A DNA stretch of 64,000 nucleotides, from assembly GCA_963978895.1 (NCBI GenBank), contig OZ022238.1, positions 23,542,784-23,606,783 on the forward strand, in the 5' to 3' direction. Under the pieces are notes generated by a model, which was given only the letters and a program-made list of their open reading frames with translations, was not told the DNA's origin and ran no database searches. A program made the position numbers and the translations under genes. Shown in pieces: positions 40,776 to 50,978 of the stretch; the stretch's first letter is position 1, and each line of letters opens with the position of its first letter. The stretch comes from Erpobdella octoculata. Its lineage: Eukaryota > Annelida > Clitellata > Hirudinida > Erpobdellidae.

Positions 40776-40946
40776 TGTTGTGTCTTTCAGAAAACTTTAT
40801 TCTTTCAAAACACAATATAAATAACAAGAAACATGTAATGTAAATACAGCGCAACTCGCAAAACACTAAACAGAACTTTCTCGCAACAACTCGGTAGCTA
40901 GCTTGGAAGGCGCACGTGACTACACCTGGAGTGTCTCGTCACAACA
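40776..40946 (-). repeat. Gypsy 3' LTR
   Basis: Same 171 bp as the 5' LTR except for two substitutions (one near the inner edge and one in AATACAGCGC versus AATACCGCGC). Confidence 0.93.
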
Positions 40947-41021
40947 CCTTCCCACAAGCTTTTGAGTCTTTTCAAAAGCGAAAACTAAATGTAAAAATGT
41001 CTTCTAACAAAAAAAATCGTG

Positions 41022-44000
41022 TCAAAATTTTAAATTCTTCAATCGCAGGCGCTCCGAACGTCGTGGTCCGGTTTCAACTGAAGTATTCGCTTGCGTTGCT
41101 GATCTTATCAGATCCGTCGGTAGAATTTCTCCTGGTACGGCTGTCGCACTGGATGGAGAACTCATTGGCAAACTGGTCGATTGATTTCCTGTTGACACGG
41201 TTGCCGGACTTTTCGTCGTGATTGGACTCTTCGTTGACGTGGTCGCTGGACTCTTCGTTGACGTTGTCGCTGGACTCTTCGTTGACGTAGTCGCTGGACT
41301 CTTCGTTGACGTGGTCGCTGGACTCCTCGTTGACGTGGTGTCAAATGCGTCGTCTCCAAGACTCGATGATGTGGAGTAACGTGTAACATAACGTGGGCGG
41401 AGTTGTTCCACATGGCGTTTCCAAATCGACCCATTTGAGCACAATCGTACTTGGATGTTTCGTGCTCCCAATATTTTCTTGACGATTGCAGGAATCCATC
41501 TTGGTGGTTTACCCTGTCTGGGACCACAGTGAAGAGCGTAACAAAAATCTCCAATTTTGTACTTGTGTTGTATTTGGAAAGATTCTTTGTTTGTTCGTTG
41601 ACTTCGTTTATCTTGCTTTTCTCGAGCAAGGCAAGGATACATGGCAAAAGAAAATCTAATTTGCTTCTGATTTGTCGTCCATTCAAGAGTTCACTTGGGG
41701 AAAACCCAGATTCCAAGGGCGTTCTCCGATATTGCAAAAGAAAATTTTGCAAAGCTCTTCGGAGAGGATGTGCAGACTTCGTGAGTGATTTTTTAAAAGT
41801 TTGTATCAATCGCTCAGCTGCCCCGTTGGTTGCAGGATGATAAGGAGCTCCAGAAAGATGAATGATGCCTCTTTCTTTGCACCGATTCTGAAATTCTTCA
41901 GAAGTAAAGGTTGGAGCATTATCAGTCACCAAAGTGTGTGGGAAACCAAAATGTGCGAAATTTTCATTTAAAAACTGAGTTGTTGTTTTTGCTGTTATGG
42001 AAATTGTCGGATGTATACACGGGTATTTCGAATAGGCATCTACTATAACCAGCCAATTGGTTCCAAAAAAATTTATGGCGTGATCCAGATGCACTCTGTC
42101 CCAAGGCTTTTCAGGAATCATCCACGAGTGATTCATCATCTTTGGTGGCTTGTTTTGCTGTTCAGCACAAGAACTACATGAATGACTTAAATTTTCAATA
42201 TCGTTGTCAATTCGAGGCCAATAAACTATAGTTCTTGCTAAAAGCTTCATTCTTTGCATTCCGAAGTGTCCTGAATGTAATAATTCTAAAATCTTGCCGC
42301 GTAATTTCTTTGGTATCACGATTCTTGCTCCAAAGAGTAGACAACCACTTTCTGTTGAAAGAGAATCAGAAAGTTTCTCATACAATTTTAATTCCGGTTG
42401 CATGATTCTGTGAGGCCAACCGTCTCTCACAAATCGTATCACTGTAGAGATAACAGGATTTTTACTTGACTCTTTTGATAACAGTCTGGAATCGGACATT
42501 TGTTGGCTGATTGTGTTAATAACGCAAACTGTTGAAACATCTGCATCTTCTTCTGTCGAGTCAAATTATCCGTCTTCGCACGCTGGTAGGCGACTGAGGG
42601 CGTCTGCATTTCCGTGTTCTCCGGTTTTTCGATATTCAATTGAGTAGTTGTACTGGCTCAATGTCAGGGCCCATCTTGCTAGACGATTTGCTGCCAGGAC
42701 CGGAGTTTTTTTTGACGGACCAAACAATGCGAGTAGTGGTTTATGATCTGTCACTAGGATGAATTTACGCCCGTACAAAAATTGATGAAATTTCTGCAGA
42801 CCAAATATGATAGAAAGTGCTTCTTTTTGAATCTGGCTGTAGCGTCGTTGTGTGTCTGTCAATGTTTTAGACACGTTGTAAAGAGGACGTTCAGAACCAT
42901 CGCCATATCTGTGGAAGAACACTGCTCCAATTCCTACTTCCGACGCATCGCATGACATTCCTAAGAAAGCCGTAGAATCGAAATGAGCTAGACTAACTTC
43001 ATTCGCAAGAATATCTTTAAGATGTTGGAACACTGCATTTTCTTTGACGCCCCATTGCCATGGTGTGTTTTTCTTTGTGAGACGAGTTAACGGTTCGGTT
43101 AAGGTCGAAAGGTTCTTGATGAACTTTCCGTAGAACTGTACCGATCCCAGAAACGATCGCAGGGAAGAAACGTTTGTTGGCGGTGGCATCTTCGTCACTG
43201 CATCTACTCGTTTCTTTTTTCTATGCCGTTTCTGGTGAGTCGATGTCCCAAGTATTCCACTGACGGTTGAGCAAAAACGCATTTCCTTTGATTGCACTTT
43301 AAACCTCTTTCTTGTAAACGTTGAAAAAGATTCCGTAGGTTTCTCAGATGCTCGTCAGCTGTGGTTCCACTCACTAGAATGTCGTCTAAATACACCGCTA
43401 CTCCTGGTAGATCACACGTTAATTTGTCCATTATTTCTTGAAAATAACCTGGAGCTGAAGTGATGCCAAAAGGTAGACGTGTTTGTAGACGTACACCTTT
43501 GTGCGTGCTCAACGCTAGTCTTCATTGACTTTCTGGTGCCAGTTTAATCTGGAGGTATGCATCTGCGAGATCGATTTTACTGAAGCAAAAACTTCCTCCT
43601 AGTTTTTTCATCAGATCTTCTGGAAGTGGCATTGGGTAACGATGTGTTTCAAGTTGAGAGTTGATCGTTACCGAGTAGATTCTTAGTCCTGCCTTTTTCT
43701 GATTCGGTTGAATCCGTTTTCTGACTGGAACTACCGGGGTTTCATAATGATTGAACTGAGCTGGAATCCATATACCTTTTCTTATTCCTGCATCATAGAC
43801 ACTGTTCAATTCTTCCAGGATAGCAAACGGTACTGTCCGGGGCTTGCAGAAAATCGGTTCCGAATCTGGTTTGAACTTTATTTCTAGTTCGACATCTTTA
43901 AGACACCCCAGTTGTGGATCGAACAATTTGCTGTATTCAGAGCACAAAAGTTGACATTCATTTTGAAGGTGGTTTTCTGTTGTTTCCGTTATAACTTGAA

Positions 44001-45333
44001 CGGAACTGAAGTTATTTGACAGCAATGCGGTGACGTCAATCTTCATATCACGTATCGCCTCAAATCCCAGTAGGTTGAGATCATGTGCTTTTGTGACATT
44101 GAACCACACTCTTCTTTGGATGTCTGAGTTTTTCAATTTTACTTCTGTTTCAAATGTGCCCATTGTTGGGATGTCATCTCCCGTTGCTAAACAATATCTT
44201 TTATCATTCAGCCGCAACTTCGGTTTCCCCAGTTTGATCCATGCAGCTCGTGAACAAAAGTTGTCTCTGGAACCACTATCAATGAGAAAACTGAAGGGTT
44301 GACTGTTGAGAGTCAACTGTTGCAACAAAGGATTTCATCCTTTCATGGTGAACACGTGTTCTTTCACGAATTCATCTTTTGCAAATATACACTGAACTTG
44401 TCTTTTCTTTTTTAGACAAACAGCTTGCAGATGTCCTTTCTTTTGACAGAAATTGCATATGTAGTTTGCAAAACGACATTCTATAAAAGTGTGGTTGTTC
44501 TTACCGCAACGTCGACACTTTTCTTTAGGAACATTTGACGTTTTATCAGTTGCGTGCTGCTGATGATATTCCGTATGTTTCTTCTGCTTTCTTCGATCAA
44601 TTTTGAATACCTGAGACGTTCTCTCAGGTGATGGGGCTTTTTCGCAAACGGTTTCTTTTGCAACTTGAGCTGCATCTTCGGTTTCGCATGCTATCTCTAT
44701 TGGTCTTGCAAAAGATAACTTATCGTCATTTATGCGGAACAGAGCTCGGAGGACTGTTTCATTGCTGACGGAACAGATGAATCTGGTCCTCATTGCTTCG
44801 TCTTGTGAATTCTCGATGGAAGCGAAATCACAAGTTGTCGCTGCTTGACGAATTCTTGCCGCCAACTGGTTGATGGTTTCACCTGGTTTTCGTTTCATTC
44901 CGGTCCAGAATTTGTACCTTTCTCAGACGACAAACTTTGATGGGTTAAATTGATTTCCCATAAACATTTTGATTTCTTCTATCGTTAAGTCATTCGCTTT
45001 CTTTGGCGGTGTTTGCTGACTTGCTAACGTATCAAGAACCTTGTATGTTGACGAGGTTTGATTAGTCAAAAAAACTTGAGGTATTTTTCGACCAGGAACC
45101 GAATGAGCACCAGTGAAAGTTTCAAACCTTGCCCAGTAATCTTTCCATAGTTCTTTCAAAGGATCGAAAGCTTCGAAACTGAGAATATTTGTTGCCGATG
45201 GTTGTAAACTCAAAATCAACCTCTACATTTGTTTTATGTGTTCTGCTCGTTCTTTTTCGCAAAGTCTTTCTTGTTCTGAGCGATATCTCTCTTGCTCAGC
45301 GAACAATTTAATTAATTTATCAACTTCAGACAT
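41022..45333 (-). pseudogene. Gypsy Gag-Pol polyprotein, broken by stops and frameshifts
   Basis: Start ATG at 45333-45331, just after the primer site. Gag carries two CCHC knuckles (CRRCGKNNHTFIEC and CNFCQKKGHLQAVC, near 44500-44420). Then protease FLIDSGSRDNF (near 44290), RT with FSKIDLADAYLQ and YLDDILVSG (near 43390), RNase H with MSCDASEVGIG and LVTDHKPL, an HHCC integrase zinc site, and an integrase core with HLDHA, TDNAPTF and NGAAERL. A (KSPATTST)-type tandem repeat lies near the C-terminus (41360-41210). Breaks: TAG 45225-45223, TGA 45-frame at 44925-44923, TGA 44337-44335, TGA 43524-43522, shift in an A run near 43220, TAA 42568-42566, and a shift near 41635. All catalytic residues are still visible. 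Confidence 0.9.
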
Positions 45334-45348
45334 GTCGACTGCGCCAAT

Positions 45349-45519
45349 TGTTGTTTCTTTCAGAAAACTTTATTCTTTCAAAACACAATATAAATAACAA
45401 GAAACATGTAATGTAAATACCGCGCAACTCGCAAAACACTAAACAGAACTTTCTCGCAACAACTCGGTAGCTAGCTTGGAAGGCGCACGTGACTACACCT
45501 GGAGTGTCTCGTCACAACA
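45349..45519 (-). repeat. Gypsy 5' LTR
   Basis: On the minus strand starts TGTTGTGACG and ends AAACAACA. 171 bp. Confidence 0.93.
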
Positions 45520-45786
45520 TTACTATTACAAGTTACTGACAAAATGTAATGCTATTACACAGCTATTACTTATTACTTTACTTCATGGCGCTAAGTGCTC
45601 TAAGCCTTATTGAACAGTTTGCACAGGTTCAGAAACTATATAATCAAGGCTGGAACAAATATAAAATATAAATCAGAAACTACAACACAAAAATAAATTT
45701 TATTTCAGTGCAAAAGTCTGAAAATAGCTATTAAAAACACAATGTTAATCATATTCCATTATTATCGCAAAGTAGGAGTTGCATCT

Positions 45787-46430
45787 CTAACTTTTCATCA
45801 GAAGACGATTGCGATTGTGTGTAAGAATCTGGCTACCAAGGCTAAACAAACGTTTTACAGGAGCACTAGATGGTATACCAATATTATACAAGCGGAAAAA
45901 CAATGATTTCTCTTTGGAAGCTTCATCTTTTAACCACCGCAAACGAAATTGGGGATGTGTCAAACTTGATAAGATCATCTCTGGTAAGTAGCTTGCCAAC
46001 ACCGGTCACAAGAGCATCTACCAGAGAAGATGCCAATTTCAAATTTTCACGTTTTTTAGCAGCTGCTTTTTTATGTTTAAAAATTTTAAAAAAAAGCTAG
46101 TGTTGCAAAGAAAAAGATTTATCTCGGGAGACTTACAAACAATATTACAAATCGTGTTTAATTTGATGTGAGATTTCCATCACTAAATTTGTTAAACGCT
46201 GTTACAAAATTAATCCGTTGTCAGTTGCTGTCATAACAATTTCTTACGTTTTGCAAACTTTGCGTTACACCATCTAGTGCTTCAGCTAACACATCGTAGG
46301 TATGAGGTCCCATTAGGCGACAACAAGTAAGCGCCGCAGATTTTCTGGATAGCATTGCTGGGTCAATCCAGTGGCTTGTAACTCCCAAGTAGCTGCGATT
46401 GCGGTAAAGGAAGACAAAGACAGCTTAGCT
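45787..46430 (-). pseudogene. hAT transposase remnant (C-terminal half)
   Basis: Around 46400-46260 the minus strand keeps LGVTSHWIDPAMLSRKSAAL and HTYDVLAEALDGV, both classic hAT core motifs. The frame at 46002-45787 keeps the dimerisation signature PSSAPVKRLFSLGSQI then RNRL. Intervening stops and shifts make it inactive. The N-terminal part is deleted. Confidence 0.75.
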
Positions 46431-46694
46431 AAACGGGTTTCTAGTTTGCATAGATATCTAACATAAAGCTAAACTCGACAACGAAATGTCAAATGATTTT
46501 TTTTAAATATGTAACGAAAAAAATAACGTAAATTTCGTTACAATTACTCAAAAAAAGTAATATATTACTATTACATATTACTTTAAAATAAAAGTAATAG
46601 TTACTATTACAAGTTACTGAAAAAAGTAATACTATTACAGTAACGCGTTACTCCCCAACACTGGTAAACAGTATAGTTCCCTACCATAATGATC

Positions 46695-47010
46695 AGCAGT
46701 TTTGCAAATACTAACTTTTCTTGACGTGGCCATTGAGGCAACCAGCAAGGGCAAAGAAATCAACGATGTTTACACTGACAGTGAAAATAAAACAGTTGAT
46801 AAAGTATTTGATAAATTGTTGTTATATAAGATAAAAAGATACGGTGTGTCAGAAAAAATAGTCGGCTGGATGAAAAGTTTCTTGAGCGATAGTCAGTTCA
46901 AAAGTGAGAGTGAGCAGTGCTAGCTCGTATGAGGTTATCTAGTGGAGTGCCCCAAGAACTTCTTTTTTATTTTTGTTAATGATGTGGTAACCAAGCTTTT
47001 AATTATGTAT
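46695..47010 (+). pseudogene. Decayed CR1-like LINE reverse transcriptase fragment
   Basis: The frame around 46760-46920 keeps KGKEINDVYTDSENKTVDKV, LLLYKIKRYGVSEKIVGWM and SFLSDSQFK, the RT palm motif order in which the KAFDKV box has drifted. After a stop, a PRTSF-like piece and LLLMMW-like residues mark the old VPQGS...LFLLFIND region. Same strand as the endonuclease ruin at 39.2 kb, so both may be one LINE split by the hAT. 47011-47879 shows only AT-rich sequence and a short repeat near 47655. Confidence 0.55.
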
Positions 47011-47879
47011 ATACAGCAAATAACCAAGAAAAAAGTACATTCTAAAAAATATTGAGAATCATAACCTGCTAATCAAAGGTTAGGTCCTAACCTAACCTTT
47101 TTGCGCTGAAGAAGAGAAAAGTTTTAAAGGTATATATGGGAATTTTACTTCAAACTGAAAAAAATAGAATTGAAAAAAAAAATCATAATCAACAATATCT
47201 TTAGCTACTAACATTGTTTGGGAGTACGCAAATAAAAATACATTTAAAGCTCCAACGGAGGCGTGTGGGCGATGTAAGGACGAGCATAAACAAATAAGCG
47301 AAGAGTTATAAAAGTTGAAAATAAAATATATGTTTGTTAATTAGCGTTTTAAATCACTTTTTACAATAAATTAATTTTAATTTGTGTTTTATATATTATA
47401 TAATGCCAAATTTCATTGAAATCGATGCGGTTCTATTGAAATCATATAGAATTACAGACAGACAAAGTTTACATATAGGTTTTATCAATACTTATCTATA
47501 TATTTTTTTAATTTATAAACATGCTGAAATTCACAGCAAATTATATCTATATTAAAACATTATATGCTTAATAAATTGTTATCTACTGCTTCCATGATTT
47601 TTACAATCTATTTTTTTGCAATCATCAATTCTTGACACAAAGTGATAAGTAGTTCTGTTTACTTGTTGTTGAGCTGTTTAATGTTGATGTCGATGTCTGG
47701 AATTCTGTTAAAGTTTGTTAATTCTTCAAATATTATTTAAGAATTATTTCAAATGTAAAAAATTAAAAAACACTTATATATTGGTAAAGGTTTGTATTTT
47801 TTCAAAATTATTGCATTTTTAAATCCTTTATATTATTTTCGATTGTCTTCCAGTCACAAACTTTGAGTCTCAAAATTAA

Positions 47880-48226
47880 CTCACTTCCCGTTATCCGATC
47901 GAGCTGAAATTTGGCACATCGACATGGGCTGCGAGACAATTGAATCTATCAAAATTTCAGTCAAAACGGCCCCCGTCAAAACGGCCCCCGTCAAAACTGC
48001 CCCCGTCAAAACTGCCCCCGTCAAAACTGCCCACGGCAAAATGGTCCCCGTCAAAACGGTCCCCGTCAAAACGGTCCCCGTCAAAACGGTCCCCGTCAAA
48101 ACGGTCTCCGTCAAAACGGTCTCCGTCAAAACGGTCTCCGTCAAAACGGTCCCCGTCAAAACGGTCCCCGTCAAAACGGTCCCCGTCAAAACGGCCCCCG
48201 TCAAAACGGCCCCGTCAAAAGGGTCC
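47880..48226 (+). repeat. Dispersed repeat head plus 15 bp minisatellite
   Basis: CTTCCCGTTATCCGATCGAG then CTGAAATTTGGCAC at 47884-47917 is followed by about 18 copies of a 15 bp unit GTCAAAACGGYCCCC (47960-48226). Relatives of the head occur near 32585 and 63205. The minisatellite reads as a PVKTA-type frame on the plus strand, but this is a repeat, not a gene. Confidence 0.8.
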
Positions 48227-48459
48227 ATATTTTTGAATTTGAATTTAATTTTTGAATTTGGCTCTGGGCTTAAAAATAAAAATCTAGGATCGTATATAAA
48301 GGATTTATAATAAAAACTTTGTTTTTATGGGTTAGTTTTTTTTATATGAAAGAGTTTTTGATCAAAAGCACCAAATATTTTTGATGCACTACAAAAACAA
48401 CAAAAGACGTTTTTTATTTTATGTAATAAAAACAGCTCAACATTTTTTGTCATTTTGAT

Positions 48460-48665
48460 CATCTATATATTTATATAAAATAAATGTTTGTTTGTTTGTT
48501 TCTCTGTGTGTCTTTTATGCATTGTTACATAATCCTCCGATCGTAATGAAATTTTCACACAACATTGAAAGTCAACTGACAATGTAAAGGGAAAATGATT
48601 GTATTATTTTGACCTGGTTGATGTACTTACAATACAATTATGATATATCACTACAATCAGATGAA
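48460..48665 (+). repeat. Short dispersed repeat of Helitron-like appearance
   Basis: Starts with AT-rich sequence and (TTTG)n, then CTCTGTGTGTCTTTTATGC and CTCCGATCGTAATGAAATTT. Such words are widespread in non-autonomous invertebrate repeats. The class is an inference. Confidence 0.4.
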
Positions 48666-48842
48666 GATATTTATAAGTTTTGTTGTGTTTTGTATTTAAA
48701 AGCAAAAAAACACTGTTTCATACTCAGAATATTTAACTATTTATTAAACATTGCTAAAACTAAATGCATCAAATGTAACTAATAAAAGAAATTAAACATT
48801 TTTGTTTTTGCTACCAGCTAAAATTACAACAAAACAAGTTTA

Positions 48843-49021
48843 TCAGAAAATTGTCTTGTAACCTTTCATACAAAAAATAGTATAATCCGATGGTGTTGTA
48901 AAATATTCATTCCATGGATTTTTGCCACCACCAGTAACAGTAAAGAAGATTTCGGAACTGTATTGTGTTCCTGTTGAAATAGGTGCATCTTGTTCCCACT
49001 GTGTGAAATATACTCTTCGAT
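48843..49021 (-). CDS. PAN-like/C-type-lectin gene, last exon (C-terminal half of the lectin domain)
   Basis: 179 nt on the minus strand after the acceptor ATATATCTAG, entering in phase 1 and ending in TGA at 48845-48843. It reads RRVYFTQWEQDAPISTG, then FFTVTGGGKNPWNEYF, then DYTIFCMKGY. This continues exactly the lectin fold begun in the exon at 59599-59841: the first exon ends at YYWLQS, and this one supplies the v.y..W....P strand, the second Trp and the closing Cys. The usual penultimate Cys is not seen at its expected place. The calcium-binding EPN/QPD and WND triads are also not evident, so sugar binding by the classical mode is doubtful. No transmembrane tail follows. Confidence 0.68.
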
Positions 49022-50200
49022 CTAGATATATAATTCATTATAATTTAAAAAAAATTATGTACAAATCTAGATATTGCGTTTATTAAAAACACAGCAATTA
49101 TTATCATAATTAAATATTGCATCTTAAAGATCTTAAATTTTTTTTTCAAAATTTTACTTGATGCAAGTTGGGCATTTCAGCGGGCGTTTAGTACTTTTTT
49201 TATTAACGTTGATGACTTATTTCTCTGTTAACACTAATGTGATTTCTATATCTACACTTGTTTTTTTTTTTCAAAAATCCGTTTATTTTTCTGTAAATAA
49301 TTAATATAGTTTGAATTTTAAATTTATGACCGTTTCTTCTATCAAAACAAAACATGATGTATTTATTTATCTTAAAAAGTCAATTTGTTTTAGTTTCTAT
49401 CTTAGAAACATGAAATAAACACAATTAATAAAACTGAAAAAGTTAAACAAAAACTTTCTTATATGAAGATATTTGTACATGATAATATTTTCTTAAACAG
49501 TTCTTATGTGTAAATTAATTCATTTAAAAGATTAGTTTTTATTATTTTTTAAAAGAGTTAGGCATCTAGACAATTAAAACAATTAGGTAAGAGGATAAAA
49601 TTATGATTTTTATTGGGATTTGCATTAACGACAGCCACAGTTTTTTTTCAAGAGTTTGTTAAAAAGTTTAACAACTTACAAAAAAACTCTTGGAATTTGA
49701 AACCAAGATCAGTAGATTAAATCTGTTATAAACCTAAACTAGAAACTAATTGGCTTGTTATCTCTACTAACACAAGATATTATTCAATGATTTCACATTA
49801 GTTTATGCTAAAGCTCACAAATGAAAAGCAAAAGCAAAGAATCAATTAAATGTTTAATTATTTAATAGTGACGCTTGACCAGAGAACGTGATAAGTCAGA
49901 AATACCAAGACGTAGATTTAATAATTTTTCGGAGGGGTAGGGGCATTAATTAAAATGCAATGCAACTTTTTTTTTTGTATGTGTGCGTATGAGCCGGTTG
50001 TCGCTGTCGAGTCTCTATTACTTTTCTCGATAACATTTCGTTTTTAGTAAACATATCTGGTAAAAATTTATATGACTGAACTTGTCTCAACACAAGCTAA
50101 CTATTGGTACAAAATTTATCTGATTTTGATACCTGGTTTTGTCAAATACTGTTGAATAGTTTAGTGAGTTTAGTTCTGTTGTCGTTTGTTGCCACTCCTG
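49022..50200. other. Intron sequence and LINE 5' UTR
   Basis: AT-rich intronic DNA without ORFs. From about 49980 GC content rises (GTGCGTATGAGCCGGTTGTC), which probably marks the 5' UTR of the LINE starting at 50219. Confidence 0.45.
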
Positions 50201-50218
50201 TAAGTTGTACTACATACT

Positions 50219-50977
50219 GTGATGTCACGTAAAAGACAAGAGGAGGTTCTGGACTTGTTAATGGAAGGTAAAACAATCGAAGCATTATCGGATAAGATTA
50301 AAGAAAAGATACTTCCCAGTCTGGAACATGGCATTAAAGAAATGATGAAGAACTTAATGTTGGAGACAGTGACAAAACTGATAAAGGACGAAATTAAGCC
50401 GCTGGTTGATAAAATAAAGTCCATAACGGAGGAAAACAAAACTCTACAGATTCGAGTTGACAGACTGGAGATGCAATTGAGAAGCAACGATCTCGTCATT
50501 CACGGAATTCCTGAATCGTCCTACGCTGAGGTGGCTTCGGGTGTGACTGCTGGAGAAGGTGATTCCTCTAAACATATGTCTCGGCAGGATACAATGAGTG
50601 CTGTCGTGGAGTGTTGCAGGACGAGGTTAGATCTCGACATATCTATGAAGGATATCACTGCCGGGTACAGAATACCTGGCATTAAAAACGCACCACGACC
50701 GATAGTTATAACTCTCGCTTCAAAGACAGTCAGAGACCGAATTTACTCTTCAAGACGCCTACTTCACAAACAAGAAGATAAACATAAAATTTATATCAAC
50801 GAACATTTAACTAAGAGGTGCTCAGAAATCTTTTTGAGAGGCAGGAGACTACTCAAAGAAAAGAAAATCTCCTCCATCTGGACATGGAATGGCGTTGTTT
50901 TTGCAAAAAGAGTTGAATCTGACAAGCCAATTAAAATCCTAAGTCTCCAGGAGGTTGAAAAGTTACAGACTTGTTAA
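50219..50977 (+). CDS. LINE ORF1: coiled coil plus RRM-like nucleic-acid-binding protein
   Basis: 252 codons from ATG. Residues about 20-95 form a strongly heptad-like charged coiled coil (IKEKILPSLEHGIKEMMKNL through MQLRSNDL). Then comes LVIHGIPES, the RRM-like start of LINE ORF1 proteins, and a C-terminal basic part (YINEHLTKRCSEIFLRGRRL, WTWNGVVFAKR) like the L1/CR1 ORF1 C-terminal domain. In such elements ORF1 binds the LINE RNA and forms the ribonucleoprotein. The frame is intact. The stop TAA is followed two bases later by the ORF2 ATG. Confidence 0.85.
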   Translation: MMSRKRQEEVLDLLMEGKTIEALSDKIKEKILPSLEHGIKEMMKNLMLETVTKLIKDEIKPLVDKIKSITEENKTLQIRVDRLEMQLRSNDLVIHGIPESSYAEVASGVTAGEGDSSKHMSRQDTMSAVVECCRTRLDLDISMKDITAGYRIPGIKNAPRPIVITLASKTVRDRIYSSRRLLHKQEDKHKIYINEHLTKRCSEIFLRGRRLLKEKKISSIWTWNGVVFAKRVESDKPIKILSLQEVEKLQTC

Positions 50978-50978
50978 A

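Larger units (their letters stand above)
40776..45519 (-). mobile_element. Ty3/Gypsy LTR retrotransposon nested in the hAT
   Basis: LTRs 40776-40946 and 45349-45519 are each 171 bp and differ at only 2 positions by my count. Target duplication TTACT is at 40771-40775 and 45520-45524. Minus-strand element with a primer-site-like TGGCGCAGTCGACATG just inside the 5' (right) LTR and a purine tract GTGGGAAGG touching the 3' LTR. Domain order is gag, protease, RT, RNase H, integrase (Gypsy order). Near-identical LTRs mean a young insertion, yet the coding frame already has several stops. Confidence 0.94.
40662..46663 (-). mobile_element. hAT DNA transposon, interrupted by a Gypsy element
   Basis: Ends CAGTGTTGGGGACTATAAC and GTTACTCCCCAACACTG are inverted repeats. 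The 8 bp target duplication GTAAACAG is perfect at 40654-40661 and 46664-46671. Both subterminal zones have many GTAATATATTAC / TATTACAAGTTACT words. Without the Gypsy insert it is about 1.25 kb, so it was already internally deleted and non-autonomous. Transposase remnants lie on the minus strand. Confidence 0.92.

Noticed and set aside
47924..48310. PVKT-type repeat protein and its overlapping SKRSP-type frame
   Set aside because: A 15 bp minisatellite is divisible by three, so it stays open in several frames. No flanking coding sequence supports a gene.
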